A stretch of 6,697 nucleotides of DNA from a bacterium. Its GTDB lineage: Bacteria; Krumholzibacteriota; Krumholzibacteriia; Krumholzibacteriales; WJIX01. The DNA lies in the NCBI GenBank assembly GCA_021160845.1, contig JAGHBT010000254.1, forward strand, positions 1 through 6,697, given 5' to 3'. The notes below the pieces were generated by a model, which saw nothing but the letters and a program-made list of their open reading frames with translations, did not search any database and was not told the origin of the DNA. How positions within the stretch are numbered: position 1 is the stretch's first letter; the number at the start of each line of letters is the position of its first letter. The position numbers were made by a program, and so were the translations under genes. Shown in pieces: positions 1-6,083 of the stretch.

Positions 1-129
1 AGCTATACCTTTACATTGAGTTTCAGATCAAATGATTCAACACTTAAAGACAAAAAAATTGATAAGATAATTGAAAAAATATTAAGGTCGCTTGAAAGAC
101 AATTAAAGGTATTTCTGAGGAAAGAATAG
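1..129 (+). CDS. pheT: Phenylalanine--tRNA ligase beta subunit, C-terminal end (partial)
   Basis: Only the last 42 residues are present; the gene begins upstream of the window and stops with TAG at 127-129. The visible peptide (AYTFTLSFRS, then DSTLKDKKID, ending in LRSLERQLKVFLRKE) matches the end of the ferredoxin-fold anticodon-binding (FDX-ACB) domain of PheT. That domain typically ends with a 'slTfrs.d.TLtd.ev...i..i...l...l.a.LR' pattern. In the cytoplasm PheT pairs with PheS to charge tRNA-Phe, and this domain contacts the tRNA anticodon region. The pheT to zapA neighbourhood is common in bacteria and supports the call. The stop codon overlaps the Shine-Dalgarno of the next gene, so the two are probably cotranscribed. 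The fragment is short, but the pattern and context agree. Confidence 0.85.
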   Translation, partial: SYTFTLSFRSNDSTLKDKKIDKIIEKILRSLERQLKVFLRKE

Positions 130-142
130 GAGATTAACTGTA

Positions 143-427
143 ATGGAAAATGACACTTTGGAAAGTTTTAAGGTTCTTGAATCAAAAATTGAGGCAGCCG
201 CGGATATGATTGTTAAAGTTAGGGCGGAGAAAAAGATACTTGTAGATGAAAATAAAGAGTTGAAAGATGAAATTAAAATGTTATATACTAAGAATGAGGA
301 ACTAAGCAAAGAAGTTGACACCTTAAAAGATGATAAGCAAAATCAAGGTAATTTTGAAAGAGTTAGAGAGGAGATCGGAACCAGGATTGATGTAATGCTG
401 GAGAAACTGGGTGAAATTGATATCTAG
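143..427 (+). CDS. Small coiled-coil protein upstream of zapA (ZapB-like, hypothetical)
   Basis: This is a 94-residue, highly charged protein with no signal peptide or membrane segment. Residues about 10-75 show continuous heptad-like spacing of Leu, Ile, Val and Met among Lys and Glu, so a long coiled coil is expected. A second short amphipathic stretch, with the pattern RVREEIGTRIDVMLEKLGEI, closes the protein. The start ATG is preceded by AGGAG at 128-132, which overlaps the pheT stop codon, with a 10-nt gap. Short coiled-coil genes often sit directly before zapA, and many are labelled 'ZapB-like' or 'cell division protein'. A role in Z-ring organisation with ZapA is therefore plausible, but it is inferred from position and coiled-coil character only. 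Low-complexity coiled coils resemble one another by composition, so homology to E. coli ZapB should not be assumed. The gene itself is well supported by length, ribosome site and spacing. Confidence 0.7.
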   Translation: MENDTLESFKVLESKIEAAADMIVKVRAEKKILVDENKELKDEIKMLYTKNEELSKEVDTLKDDKQNQGNFERVREEIGTRIDVMLEKLGEIDI

Positions 428-507
428 TGTCCTGGCTTGGTAGAAGATGGATTACAAGTATACAGGGATGTGGAAATGATTGTCGCAGTCTTAAACGGGA
501 AATCCCA

Positions 508-804
508 ATGATCGGAAAAAACACCGAAATGGTAGAAATTTTTGGTCAAGATTATAGAATAAAAGGAGTGGGTGATCCAGAATACATCCATATGATTGCT
601 GGGTACATTGACCGAAAAATGAGAGAAATTGCTCATTCCAGCGGAATCATGTCACAGTCAAGAATAGCAATTTTGGCTGCACTTAATATTGCAGACGAAC
701 TTTTTCAGGAAAGAGAAAAAGGTGCAAAGATCCGGAACGAATTCGAAAAACAAGCTGCAGGATTAAGTGAATTGCTGGATTCAAAACTAGGTGCGGCAGA
801 ATAA
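508..804 (+). CDS. zapA: Cell division protein ZapA
   Basis: ZapA is a cytoplasmic FtsZ-ring-associated protein that bundles and cross-links FtsZ filaments at the division site. From the ATG at 508 the product is 98 residues, the usual family size. It has the family N-terminal pattern (VEIFGQDYRIKG), then 'DPEYIHMIAGYIDRKMREIA', then the hydrophobic helix 'SRIAILAALNIADELF', then a charged C-terminal coiled coil (REKGAKIRNEFEKQAAGL). I chose 508 because a CGGGA sits 7 nt upstream and the protein then starts just before the conserved first beta-strand. The frame stays open upstream to a GTG at 427. That GTG overlaps the previous stop by one base but would add 27 Cys/Trp/Arg-rich residues untypical of ZapA. 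The gene stops at 804, immediately before the predicted 6S RNA, an adjacency also seen in E. coli (zapA-ssrS). Confidence 0.88.
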   Translation: MIGKNTEMVEIFGQDYRIKGVGDPEYIHMIAGYIDRKMREIAHSSGIMSQSRIAILAALNIADELFQEREKGAKIRNEFEKQAAGLSELLDSKLGAAE

Positions 805-1003
805 ATTCCGTCCCTTACGAGCTGTTGGCTTGTATATGGGGATTTAGTTTGGATTAAAAAACATACCGAAGAGAAATTCCCTGCGGTGTTTGTGATAGCA
901 ATGATTTTTTTTAGCCAACACTTTTTACTTGGAAATCCAAATATCTAATCAGTGATGCCAAGCCATTGCTATGGAAGGCAGAGCTAATTGTGAGGATATC
1001 CAA
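805..1003 (+). ncRNA. ssrS: 6S RNA (SsrS)
   Basis: 6S RNA binds the housekeeping sigma form of RNA polymerase by mimicking an open promoter. No protein gene covers this stretch, and it lies directly after zapA as in E. coli. Complementary arms form a roughly 180-nt rod: 814-818 with 990-994 (one G-U), 820-823 with 982-985, 826-832 with 959-965 (7 perfect pairs), 841-847 with 945-950 (bulged), 848-855 with 934-941 (8 perfect pairs), and 886-890 with 917-921. Compared with the E. coli sequence as I remember it, several landmarks appear in order: CAUACC (862-867), a GCGGU..U.GUGA block near 883-895, ACAC (918-921), and a small hairpin TTGG-AAAT-CCAA (929-940) where E. coli has CCUUGAACCAAGG. The ends are approximate, and cotranscription with zapA or a private promoter are both possible. 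A covariance-model search would settle the call. Confidence 0.72.
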
Positions 1004-1015
1004 CTTGGGTTTTTT

Positions 1016-1034
1016 AGGCTTTAAAAAGTCTTTT
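1016..1034 (+). terminator. Weak intrinsic terminator-like hairpin after the 6S RNA
   Basis: AGGCTT (1016-1021) pairs with AAGTCT (1026-1031), including one G-U, around a TAAA loop; T's continue through 1034. A separate run of six T's (1010-1015) lies just upstream. The stem is short and mostly A-U, so it may mark the end of the 6S transcript only weakly, with read-through into rny. It is judged from the sequence alone; no folding energy was computed. Confidence 0.35.
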
Positions 1035-1192
1035 GCTCACGGCAATGTGTGGGGAATTTGTTTATCCGCATAATTATCTCAGTATCATATTTTTTTTAAA
1101 ATTAATCGCGCAAGGCGAATTTGTATTATTTTTGTTTTAACAATCAATGGAGGTGAACAGTCCCTACATTTGTGCCTTAGGGGTGAATAAAT
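1035..1192 (+). other. AT-rich leader between 6S RNA and rny
   Basis: This 158-base stretch carries no supportable gene. It contains a T-run (1090-1097), a small stem TCGC/GCGA (1106-1109 with 1115-1118, loop GCAAG), and two Shine-Dalgarno-like sites. The one at 1149-1156 (GGAGGTGA) has no start codon at normal spacing. The one at 1179-1186 (AGGGGTGA) serves rny. A promoter for rny is likely here because the gene follows an RNA with a possible terminator. The best sigma-70-like pair I could find (TTGTTT at 1058, TATCAT at 1083, 19-bp spacer) is too weak to annotate as a promoter. Confidence 0.4.
1179..1186 (+). promoter_or_regulatory. Ribosome binding site of rny
   Basis: AGGGGTGA lies 6 nt before the ATG at 1193, an optimal position. 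It fixes the rny start, which in turn places the membrane anchor right at the N-terminus as expected for RNase Y. Confidence 0.7.
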
Positions 1193-2761
1193 ATGCCTGG
1201 AACTTTATTATTTGAAATGGCGGCTGGTTTCCTCATTTTGTTTTTTGGATTTCTCGTTGGATGGTTTTTGAGCAGAAAGATTTCGAAAAGTCATTTGAAA
1301 CATACAAAGGAATTTGCGGAGAATCTAATTGCCGATGCTCAAAGAGAGGCTGAAACTCGCAAAAAAGAGTTGATGCTCGAAGCTAAAGACGAATGGTATA
1401 AAGCCAAAATAAATTTTGAAAATGGAAGCCAAGAAACTCGTGAGGAACTGAAAAAACTTGAAAAAGAGTTGCAGGAACGAGAACACAATATTAACAGGAA
1501 AGTAGATTACCTGGAAAAACGTGAAAATGAAATTAATGATAGGAGAAAAAATCTCGAATTAAAACTCGAGGCGATATCAGAAAAGAAGAACGAACTTTCG
1601 GTAATTCTGAAAAAACAGAATGAACAATTAGAGAAAGTTGCTGGAATGCGTACCGAGGAGGCAAGGAATCTTCTAATCTCAAACCTTGAGGAAGAAGCCA
1701 AACACCAAGCCGCGAAGAAAATTCGAGAAATTAAAGATGAAACAAACCGAAATGCAGCAAAAATAAGCCGTGAGATAATTACATTATCAATCGAACGTTG
1801 CGCGGCAGATCATGTTGTTGAATCAACTGTCTCTGTTGTCGACCTTCCTAATGATGAAATGAAAGGCCGTATAATTGGAAGGGAAGGACGAAACATAAGG
1901 TCTTTTGAAAATGCTACTGGAATAGATGTTATTATTGATGATACCCCGGAAGCAGTTATACTTTCAGGATTTGATCCGGTTAGAAGGGAAATTGCAAGAT
2001 TATCCCTTCAAAAGTTAATTAAAGACGGAAGGATTCACCCGGGGAGAATTGAGGAAGTTGTTGAAAAAACCAAAAACGAATTAATTGAGGAAATGCGGGA
2101 AATTGGTGAAAGAACCTACCTTGATCTAAACATTCATGGTTTGCATCCCGAACTTGTTTTATTGCTCGGTAAATTAAAATATAGGACTTCCTATGGGCAA
2201 AATGTTCTTCAGCATTCCAAAGAAGTTGCTTACGTTTCAAGTTTGCTCGCTGCCGAATTGGGCCTTGATGTAGTTATAGCAAAAAGGGCAGGATTGTTGC
2301 ATGACATAGGCAAAGCCGCTGATCATGAAATTGAGGGACCACACGCTGAAATCGGCGCGGACTTGGTTAGAAGATATGGTGAAAAGGAAATAATTATAAA
2401 TGCTGTCGCTGCTCATCATGAGGATGTCGAAAAGCAATCTCTTATAGCTCATATTGTTTCCGCAGCTGACGCAATATCGGGAGCCAGACCGGGAGCCAGA
2501 AGGGAAACTATTGAGAATTATGTAAGAAGGCTGGAAAAACTGGAAAAAATAGCTGATACATTCGACGGTGTTGAAAAGGCATATGCTATTCAGGCCGGGA
2601 GAGAAATTAGAATTTTAGTTAATTCCAAACAGATCAGTGATGATTATGCCGTACAGCTTGCTGAGGATATCACACGAAAGATTGAGGATGACATGCAATA
2701 TCCCGGGCAGATACGAGTCGTTGTAATTAGAGAAACGAGAGTTATAGATTACGCAAAATAA
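1193..2761 (+). CDS. rny: Ribonuclease Y
   Basis: RNase Y is a membrane-anchored endoribonuclease that starts decay and processing of mRNAs in bacteria lacking or supplementing RNase E. The 522-residue length equals the family norm (about 520). Domain order is complete. Residues about 5-26 form one hydrophobic transmembrane helix (LLFEMAAGFLILFFGFLVGW). Residues about 30-200 are a long charged coiled coil rich in Lys, Glu and Arg. A KH RNA-binding domain follows with its GxxG loop in GRIIGREGRNIR (225-236). The HD catalytic domain begins near 337, with H341, the H370-D371 dyad in GLLHDIGKA, and H408-H409-E-D. The dyad corresponds to H368/D369 of the Bacillus enzyme. The C-terminal domain continues to the stop. 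A 141-nt gap separates it from the ymdB-type gene, the same order as Bacillus ymdA-ymdB. No truncation or frameshift is seen. Confidence 0.97.
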   Translation: MPGTLLFEMAAGFLILFFGFLVGWFLSRKISKSHLKHTKEFAENLIADAQREAETRKKELMLEAKDEWYKAKINFENGSQETREELKKLEKELQEREHNINRKVDYLEKRENEINDRRKNLELKLEAISEKKNELSVILKKQNEQLEKVAGMRTEEARNLLISNLEEEAKHQAAKKIREIKDETNRNAAKISREIITLSIERCAADHVVESTVSVVDLPNDEMKGRIIGREGRNIRSFENATGIDVIIDDTPEAVILSGFDPVRREIARLSLQKLIKDGRIHPGRIEEVVEKTKNELIEEMREIGERTYLDLNIHGLHPELVLLLGKLKYRTSYGQNVLQHSKEVAYVSSLLAAELGLDVVIAKRAGLLHDIGKAADHEIEGPHAEIGADLVRRYGEKEIIINAVAAHHEDVEKQSLIAHIVSAADAISGARPGARRETIENYVRRLEKLEKIADTFDGVEKAYAIQAGREIRILVNSKQISDDYAVQLAEDITRKIEDDMQYPGQIRVVVIRETRVIDYAK

Positions 2762-2781
2762 AAACTCCGAAACCACACTTC

Positions 2782-2796
2782 GTTCAAAGCCTGAAC
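2782..2796 (+). repeat. Small inverted repeat in the rny-ymdB gap
   Basis: GTTCA (2782-2786) and TGAAC (2792-2796) form a perfect 5-bp stem with loop AAGCC. It is nested within TCCGA (2766-2770) and TCGGA (2804-2808), which could pair as an outer stem. No T-run follows, so it is not a typical terminator. It could be an mRNA stability or processing element between the two cistrons, or chance. Confidence 0.3.
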
Positions 2797-2902
2797 ATAT
2801 AAATCGGAACGGGGGAGGTTTTTGTCGGTCAACAAGTAATAGGTGTTAAACAAACTTGATTCGGATGTTTCTCTAAACTGGGCCAGGGAAGATGGGAAGT
2901 GT

Positions 2903-3691
2903 ATGAAGGTACTACTAATTGGAGACATTCTTTCTAAGATAGGTAGAAATGCCCTTAAGTATGGGTTACCTAATCTAAAGAAATTCTACAATGTTGATCT
3001 CTGCATAGCCAATATAGAAAATGCTTCTGGTATGTTTGGCATAACCAAAAAGGTCAAAGACATGATTTCAGATGCGGGTGTAGATATTATGACATCCGGA
3101 AATCACATCTGGGACAAAGCGGACGGTGTCAAACTACTGGATTCTGATGAAGATATCCTGCGTCCGGCAAATTATCCAAAAGGCGCGCCGGGCAGGGGAC
3201 ATTTGACAACAGACGTTAACGGAATTTCTGTAGCGGTCATTAATTTGCAGGGAAGGGTTTTTATGCCCCCGATAGATTGTCCATTTCAATCTGTTGATAA
3301 TATTCTTCGCAAACTTAATAATCATATAAAAATAATTATAGTTGATATTCATGCTGAAGCAACGAGTGAAAAATTAGCGATGGCGTTTTACCTTGATGGG
3401 AGAGTTAGTGTTGTGGTTGGTACTCATACTCATGTTCCGACCGGCGATGAAAGAATATTGGAAGGTGGTACTGCATACCAAACAGATTTGGGAATGGCCG
3501 GTCCGTTTGATTCAGTAATAGGGATGAAAAAGAAAGAAACAATCAATAGGTTCCTCCTGGGAATAAAACAAAAATTCAAGGTTGGGGGAGAAATACCTGT
3601 TATTGAAGGCCTTTTTGTTGATATCAATGATAAAACGGGTAAAGCTCAAAGAGTGGAAAGAATATTAAAGAGAGTAGATAGGACAGATTAG
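2903..3691 (+). CDS. ymdB: YmdB-family metallophosphoesterase (2',3'-cyclic nucleotide phosphodiesterase type)
   Basis: This belongs to the family of Bacillus YmdB, a cytoplasmic calcineurin-fold phosphodiesterase that acts on 2',3'-cyclic nucleotides and affects motility and biofilm choice there. From the ATG at 2903 the product is 262 residues, the family size. Every residue expected at the dinuclear metal site falls at the known Bacillus number: D8 (IGD), E39 and N40 (ENAS), N67 and H68 (SGNHIWD), H150 (DIHAEATSEK), and H175 and H177 (GTHTHVPTGDE). This exact register is the main reason for choosing 2903, where a GGGA lies just upstream. A GTG at 2843 would add 20 residues but lacks a spaced ribosome site. 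The family normally has NGEN where this protein has N-I38-E-N. Its place after rny suggests a shared role in RNA turnover, possibly on 2',3'-cyclic phosphate products; that is inference. This gene is unrelated to E. coli ymdB. Confidence 0.92.
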   Translation: MKVLLIGDILSKIGRNALKYGLPNLKKFYNVDLCIANIENASGMFGITKKVKDMISDAGVDIMTSGNHIWDKADGVKLLDSDEDILRPANYPKGAPGRGHLTTDVNGISVAVINLQGRVFMPPIDCPFQSVDNILRKLNNHIKIIIVDIHAEATSEKLAMAFYLDGRVSVVVGTHTHVPTGDERILEGGTAYQTDLGMAGPFDSVIGMKKKETINRFLLGIKQKFKVGGEIPVIEGLFVDINDKTGKAQRVERILKRVDRTD

Positions 3692-3696
3692 CACTA

Positions 3697-4596
3697 ATGG
3701 ATTCCAAAATGGGGAAGATTATCGATGGTAAAGCTGTTGCGAAACAGCTTGTATCAGAAATCGCTAAAGAAGTAGAGGCTTTTTCTAAAGATTTTCGAGT
3801 TCCACACCTAGCTGTAATAATTGCGGGTGATGATCCCGCTTCCAGGGTTTATGTAAAGAGCAAAGTCAGGGCTTCCGAAAAATGCGGAATAGATGTTGAT
3901 CTTGTAAAATTTCCTGCGGATATTAAAGAAAGCGAACTATTTCAGAAATTGGATGAGTTGAATAATGATAATTCTATCGACGGGATACTTGTTCAATTAC
4001 CCCTTCCTTCTCAGTTAGACTCCAAGAAAGTAATTGAAAGGATTTCACCATATAAAGATGTTGATGGGTTCCACCCCTACAATTTGGGAAAGATACTGGA
4101 GGGAGACCCCCTATTTGTTCCCTGTACCCCTTTGGGAATTATAGAACTTTTAAAAAGATATAATGTGAAAACAACCGGTAAAAAAGCGGTTGTTGTTGGA
4201 AGAAGTGTGATAGTAGGAAAACCGATTGCAATGTTGCTTGCTAACAAATCGAAAAATGGGAATGCCACTGTTACAATCTGCCATTCAAAAACAGCTGGCA
4301 TCAAAAAGATTTTGTCAGAAGCTGATATTATCGTGTGTGCCGCTGGAAAAGCAAAAATGATAAATGGCGATATGGTTAAGCCCGGAGTTATAATTATCGA
4401 TGTAGGCATAAACAGAATTAAGGATGAAACGGTAAAGAGAGGATATAGATTAGTAGGTGATGTTGATTTCGAATCGGTTAGCCCAAAGGCTTCCCTGATT
4501 ACACCTGTACCCGGCGGTGTCGGTCCAATGACTGTAGCTATGCTTATGAAAAACACCTTGAAAGCGGCAAGACTGAAGTATAAGAATAAAGGGTAA
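3697..4596 (+). CDS. folD: Bifunctional methylenetetrahydrofolate dehydrogenase/cyclohydrolase
   Basis: FolD oxidises 5,10-methylene-tetrahydrofolate with NADP and hydrolyses the methenyl product to 10-formyl-tetrahydrofolate, supplying one-carbon units for purines and formyl-Met-tRNA in the cytoplasm. The 299-residue product is complete. The N-terminal IIDGK signature is at 8-12. The catalytic Y52-xxx-K56 lies in YVKSK, and Q100 lies in DGILVQLPLP. KDVDGFHPYNLG starts at 120. The Rossmann motif GRSVIVGKP is at 168-176, and PVPGGVGPMT at 270-279 closes the active site. ATG 3697 follows the ymdB stop by 5 nt, but the nearest AGGA is 13 nt away. ATG 3709 (Met5) has a TGGA at 7 nt and begins 'MGKIIDGK', so it is an equally likely start. 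The long reverse-strand open frame over its 3' half is only an antisense shadow. Confidence 0.96.
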   Translation: MDSKMGKIIDGKAVAKQLVSEIAKEVEAFSKDFRVPHLAVIIAGDDPASRVYVKSKVRASEKCGIDVDLVKFPADIKESELFQKLDELNNDNSIDGILVQLPLPSQLDSKKVIERISPYKDVDGFHPYNLGKILEGDPLFVPCTPLGIIELLKRYNVKTTGKKAVVVGRSVIVGKPIAMLLANKSKNGNATVTICHSKTAGIKKILSEADIIVCAAGKAKMINGDMVKPGVIIIDVGINRIKDETVKRGYRLVGDVDFESVSPKASLITPVPGGVGPMTVAMLMKNTLKAARLKYKNKG

Positions 4597-4638
4597 GTGT
4601 AAAACTTGCAGATCAATCGCCAATAAGGGAGTTAAACT

Positions 4639-4645
4639 GGGAGGG
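4639..4645 (+). promoter_or_regulatory. Strong ribosome binding site that decides the xseA start
   Basis: GGGAGGG ends 7 nt before the AUA at 4653, ideal spacing for initiation there. Flanking ACTG (4636-4639) and CAGT (4646-4649) could form a 4-bp stem presenting the site in a loop. This element is the key evidence that xseA begins at a non-standard codon rather than at the downstream ATG 4878. Confidence 0.65.
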
Positions 4646-4652
4646 CAGTGCC

Positions 4653-6083
4653 ATATCTGTTCAAGAAGAGATTTATACTGTTTCTGAAATTACCGAAGCC
4701 CTTAGGCAAAATCTGGAAAGTGAATTTCCTTCCGTAAACATAATAGGTGAAATAGCCAATTTTAAGGCACATTCTTCAGGTCATTTCTACTTTACTCTTA
4801 GAGATGAAAGAAGCTTAATACGTGCTGTTCTATTCAGAAATTATGTTAAAAACCTGCCGTTCGGTCCCGACAATGGAATGCTGGTATACGCACGGGGACG
4901 AATAACTCATTTTTCAACACAGGGGATGACTGAACTTATTACATATTATATGGAACCCGCGGGGCGGGGTGAACTTGAATTAAAAATGAAAAAACTTCTT
5001 GAGAAATTAGACGGAGAAGGACTTCTGGACCCTAACAAAAAGAGAACCATACCAAAGTATCCAGAAAGAATAGCCGTTATCACTTCATCCACTGGTTCCG
5101 TTATAAGAGATATCACGAATACTCTTGACAGAAGATGGCCTGTGGCCGAGCTTGTTCATATCCATGCTGATGTTCAAGGCCCGGGAGCGGTAAAATCTAT
5201 ATCTGAAGCCTTCGGTAAATTAAATGATTTAGATAACATAGATCTGGTTATTCTAGCAAGGGGAGGTGGAAGTACAGAGGATTTGTGGACATTCAATACT
5301 GAAGCTGTGGCCAGATCCGTAGTCAATTCAAAATATCCTGTAATTACCGGTATCGGCCATGAAACAGATACGACTGTCGCTGATTATGTTGCTGACTTAC
5401 GCGCGGCGACACCAACCGCCGCTGCGGAACTTTCCGCTCCATCACTCCAGGATGTAATAAATAAAATTGACACCAAAACTAAACAACTCAGAGAAACATG
5501 TCTACAGGAAGCAAACACGAGAATTCAGCTTGTCGAGTACCTTTTGAACAATAGTGTTTTTCCTTCCGTAATTTACAAGATTGAAAGATCGGGATTAATG
5601 ATTGACGACAAAATTGAAAGGCTGGCGCAATCGTGGCAATTGCAGAAAAGAGAAAAGATAGATGAAATATCAAGATTGATTCAGGTCTCTGAAAAATTAA
5701 TACATAAAAAAAACAGAGACCGCCTAAAAATGCTGAGCTATTTAGCGGAAAGCCTCCTCTCTCTGAATCCAAAAATTTTTGTTAAGAGTTCATTAGAGAA
5801 TCTGAAAAGACTTTTATATCTTATAAAATCCAATACTGAAAGGGGGATAAATTATTCTATAAAGGAACTTGATGGTAAACTCAGAGCCCTCAGCACCCTT
5901 AATCCGGGAAACGTACTGAAGAGGGGTTACGCCATATGCACTAAATGGGATAACACTGAAATTGTAAAGAATGTGACTGCTGTTAATGTGGGTGAAAATC
6001 TTTTGGTTCATTTTTACAGGGGAAACATTGAGTGTGAGGTTAAAGGTAAAAGAGGAGAAAGTAAATGGCTAAAAAACCACTAA
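4653..6083 (+). CDS. xseA: Exodeoxyribonuclease VII large subunit, apparent AUA start
   Basis: XseA is the catalytic subunit of exonuclease VII, which degrades single-stranded DNA from both ends in repair, in complex with several XseB subunits. From 4653 the protein has 476 residues. Residues about 8-105 form the OB-fold, with YTVSEIT (8-14), GEIANFKAHSSGHFYFTL (32-49) and RAVLFRN (57-63). The catalytic region contains D153 (VIRDI), R203 in ARGGGSTEDLW, and H236/D239 in GHETDTTVADYVADLRAATP. A long coiled coil follows to about 430, then the C-terminal LKRGYAI domain. D153, R203, H236 and D239 each lie exactly two below the E. coli residues D155, R205, H238 and D241, which supports this start. 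No ATG, GTG or TTG occurs in frame between the stop at 4587 and ATG 4878; starting at 4878 would remove most of the OB-fold. A one-base error or a genuine AUA start are the options. The 3' end overlaps xseB by 19 nt. Confidence 0.9.
   Translation: MSVQEEIYTVSEITEALRQNLESEFPSVNIIGEIANFKAHSSGHFYFTLRDERSLIRAVLFRNYVKNLPFGPDNGMLVYARGRITHFSTQGMTELITYYMEPAGRGELELKMKKLLEKLDGEGLLDPNKKRTIPKYPERIAVITSSTGSVIRDITNTLDRRWPVAELVHIHADVQGPGAVKSISEAFGKLNDLDNIDLVILARGGGSTEDLWTFNTEAVARSVVNSKYPVITGIGHETDTTVADYVADLRAATPTAAAELSAPSLQDVINKIDTKTKQLRETCLQEANTRIQLVEYLLNNSVFPSVIYKIERSGLMIDDKIERLAQSWQLQKREKIDEISRLIQVSEKLIHKKNRDRLKMLSYLAESLLSLNPKIFVKSSLENLKRLLYLIKSNTERGINYSIKELDGKLRALSTLNPGNVLKRGYAICTKWDNTEIVKNVTAVNVGENLLVHFYRGNIECEVKGKRGESKWLKNH

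Noticed and set aside
427..507. GTG at 427 as the zapA start, overlapping the previous stop by one base
   Set aside because: It would add 27 Cys/Trp/Arg-rich residues unlike ZapA, and the nearest GGGTGA is about 12 nt away. ATG 508 gives the normal family length and has a spaced CGGGA.
905..912. Run of eight T's as a terminator
   Set aside because: No stable GC-containing stem sits directly before it. It falls in the apical loop of the predicted 6S RNA.
2811..2836. GGGGGAGG followed by TTG and a five-codon frame ending in TAA, as a leader peptide
   Set aside because: Spacing to the TTG is only about 3 nt and the frame is too short to separate from chance.
2843..2902. GTG at 2843 as the ymdB start (20 extra residues)
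   Set aside because: AGG is directly adjacent to the GTG rather than spaced from it. The metal-site residues match the Bacillus numbering exactly from ATG 2903.
4077..4616. Reverse-strand open frame of 179 codons
   Set aside because: It lies wholly antisense to folD and its end. It has hydrophobic low-information composition typical of an antisense shadow, no ribosome site and no recognisable motif.
4648..4740. GTG at 4648 near the strong ribosome site as the xseA start
   Set aside because: It is in a different frame from xseA and runs into a stop after about 30 codons. It would require a frameshift (sequence error), which is kept as an alternative in the AUA finding.
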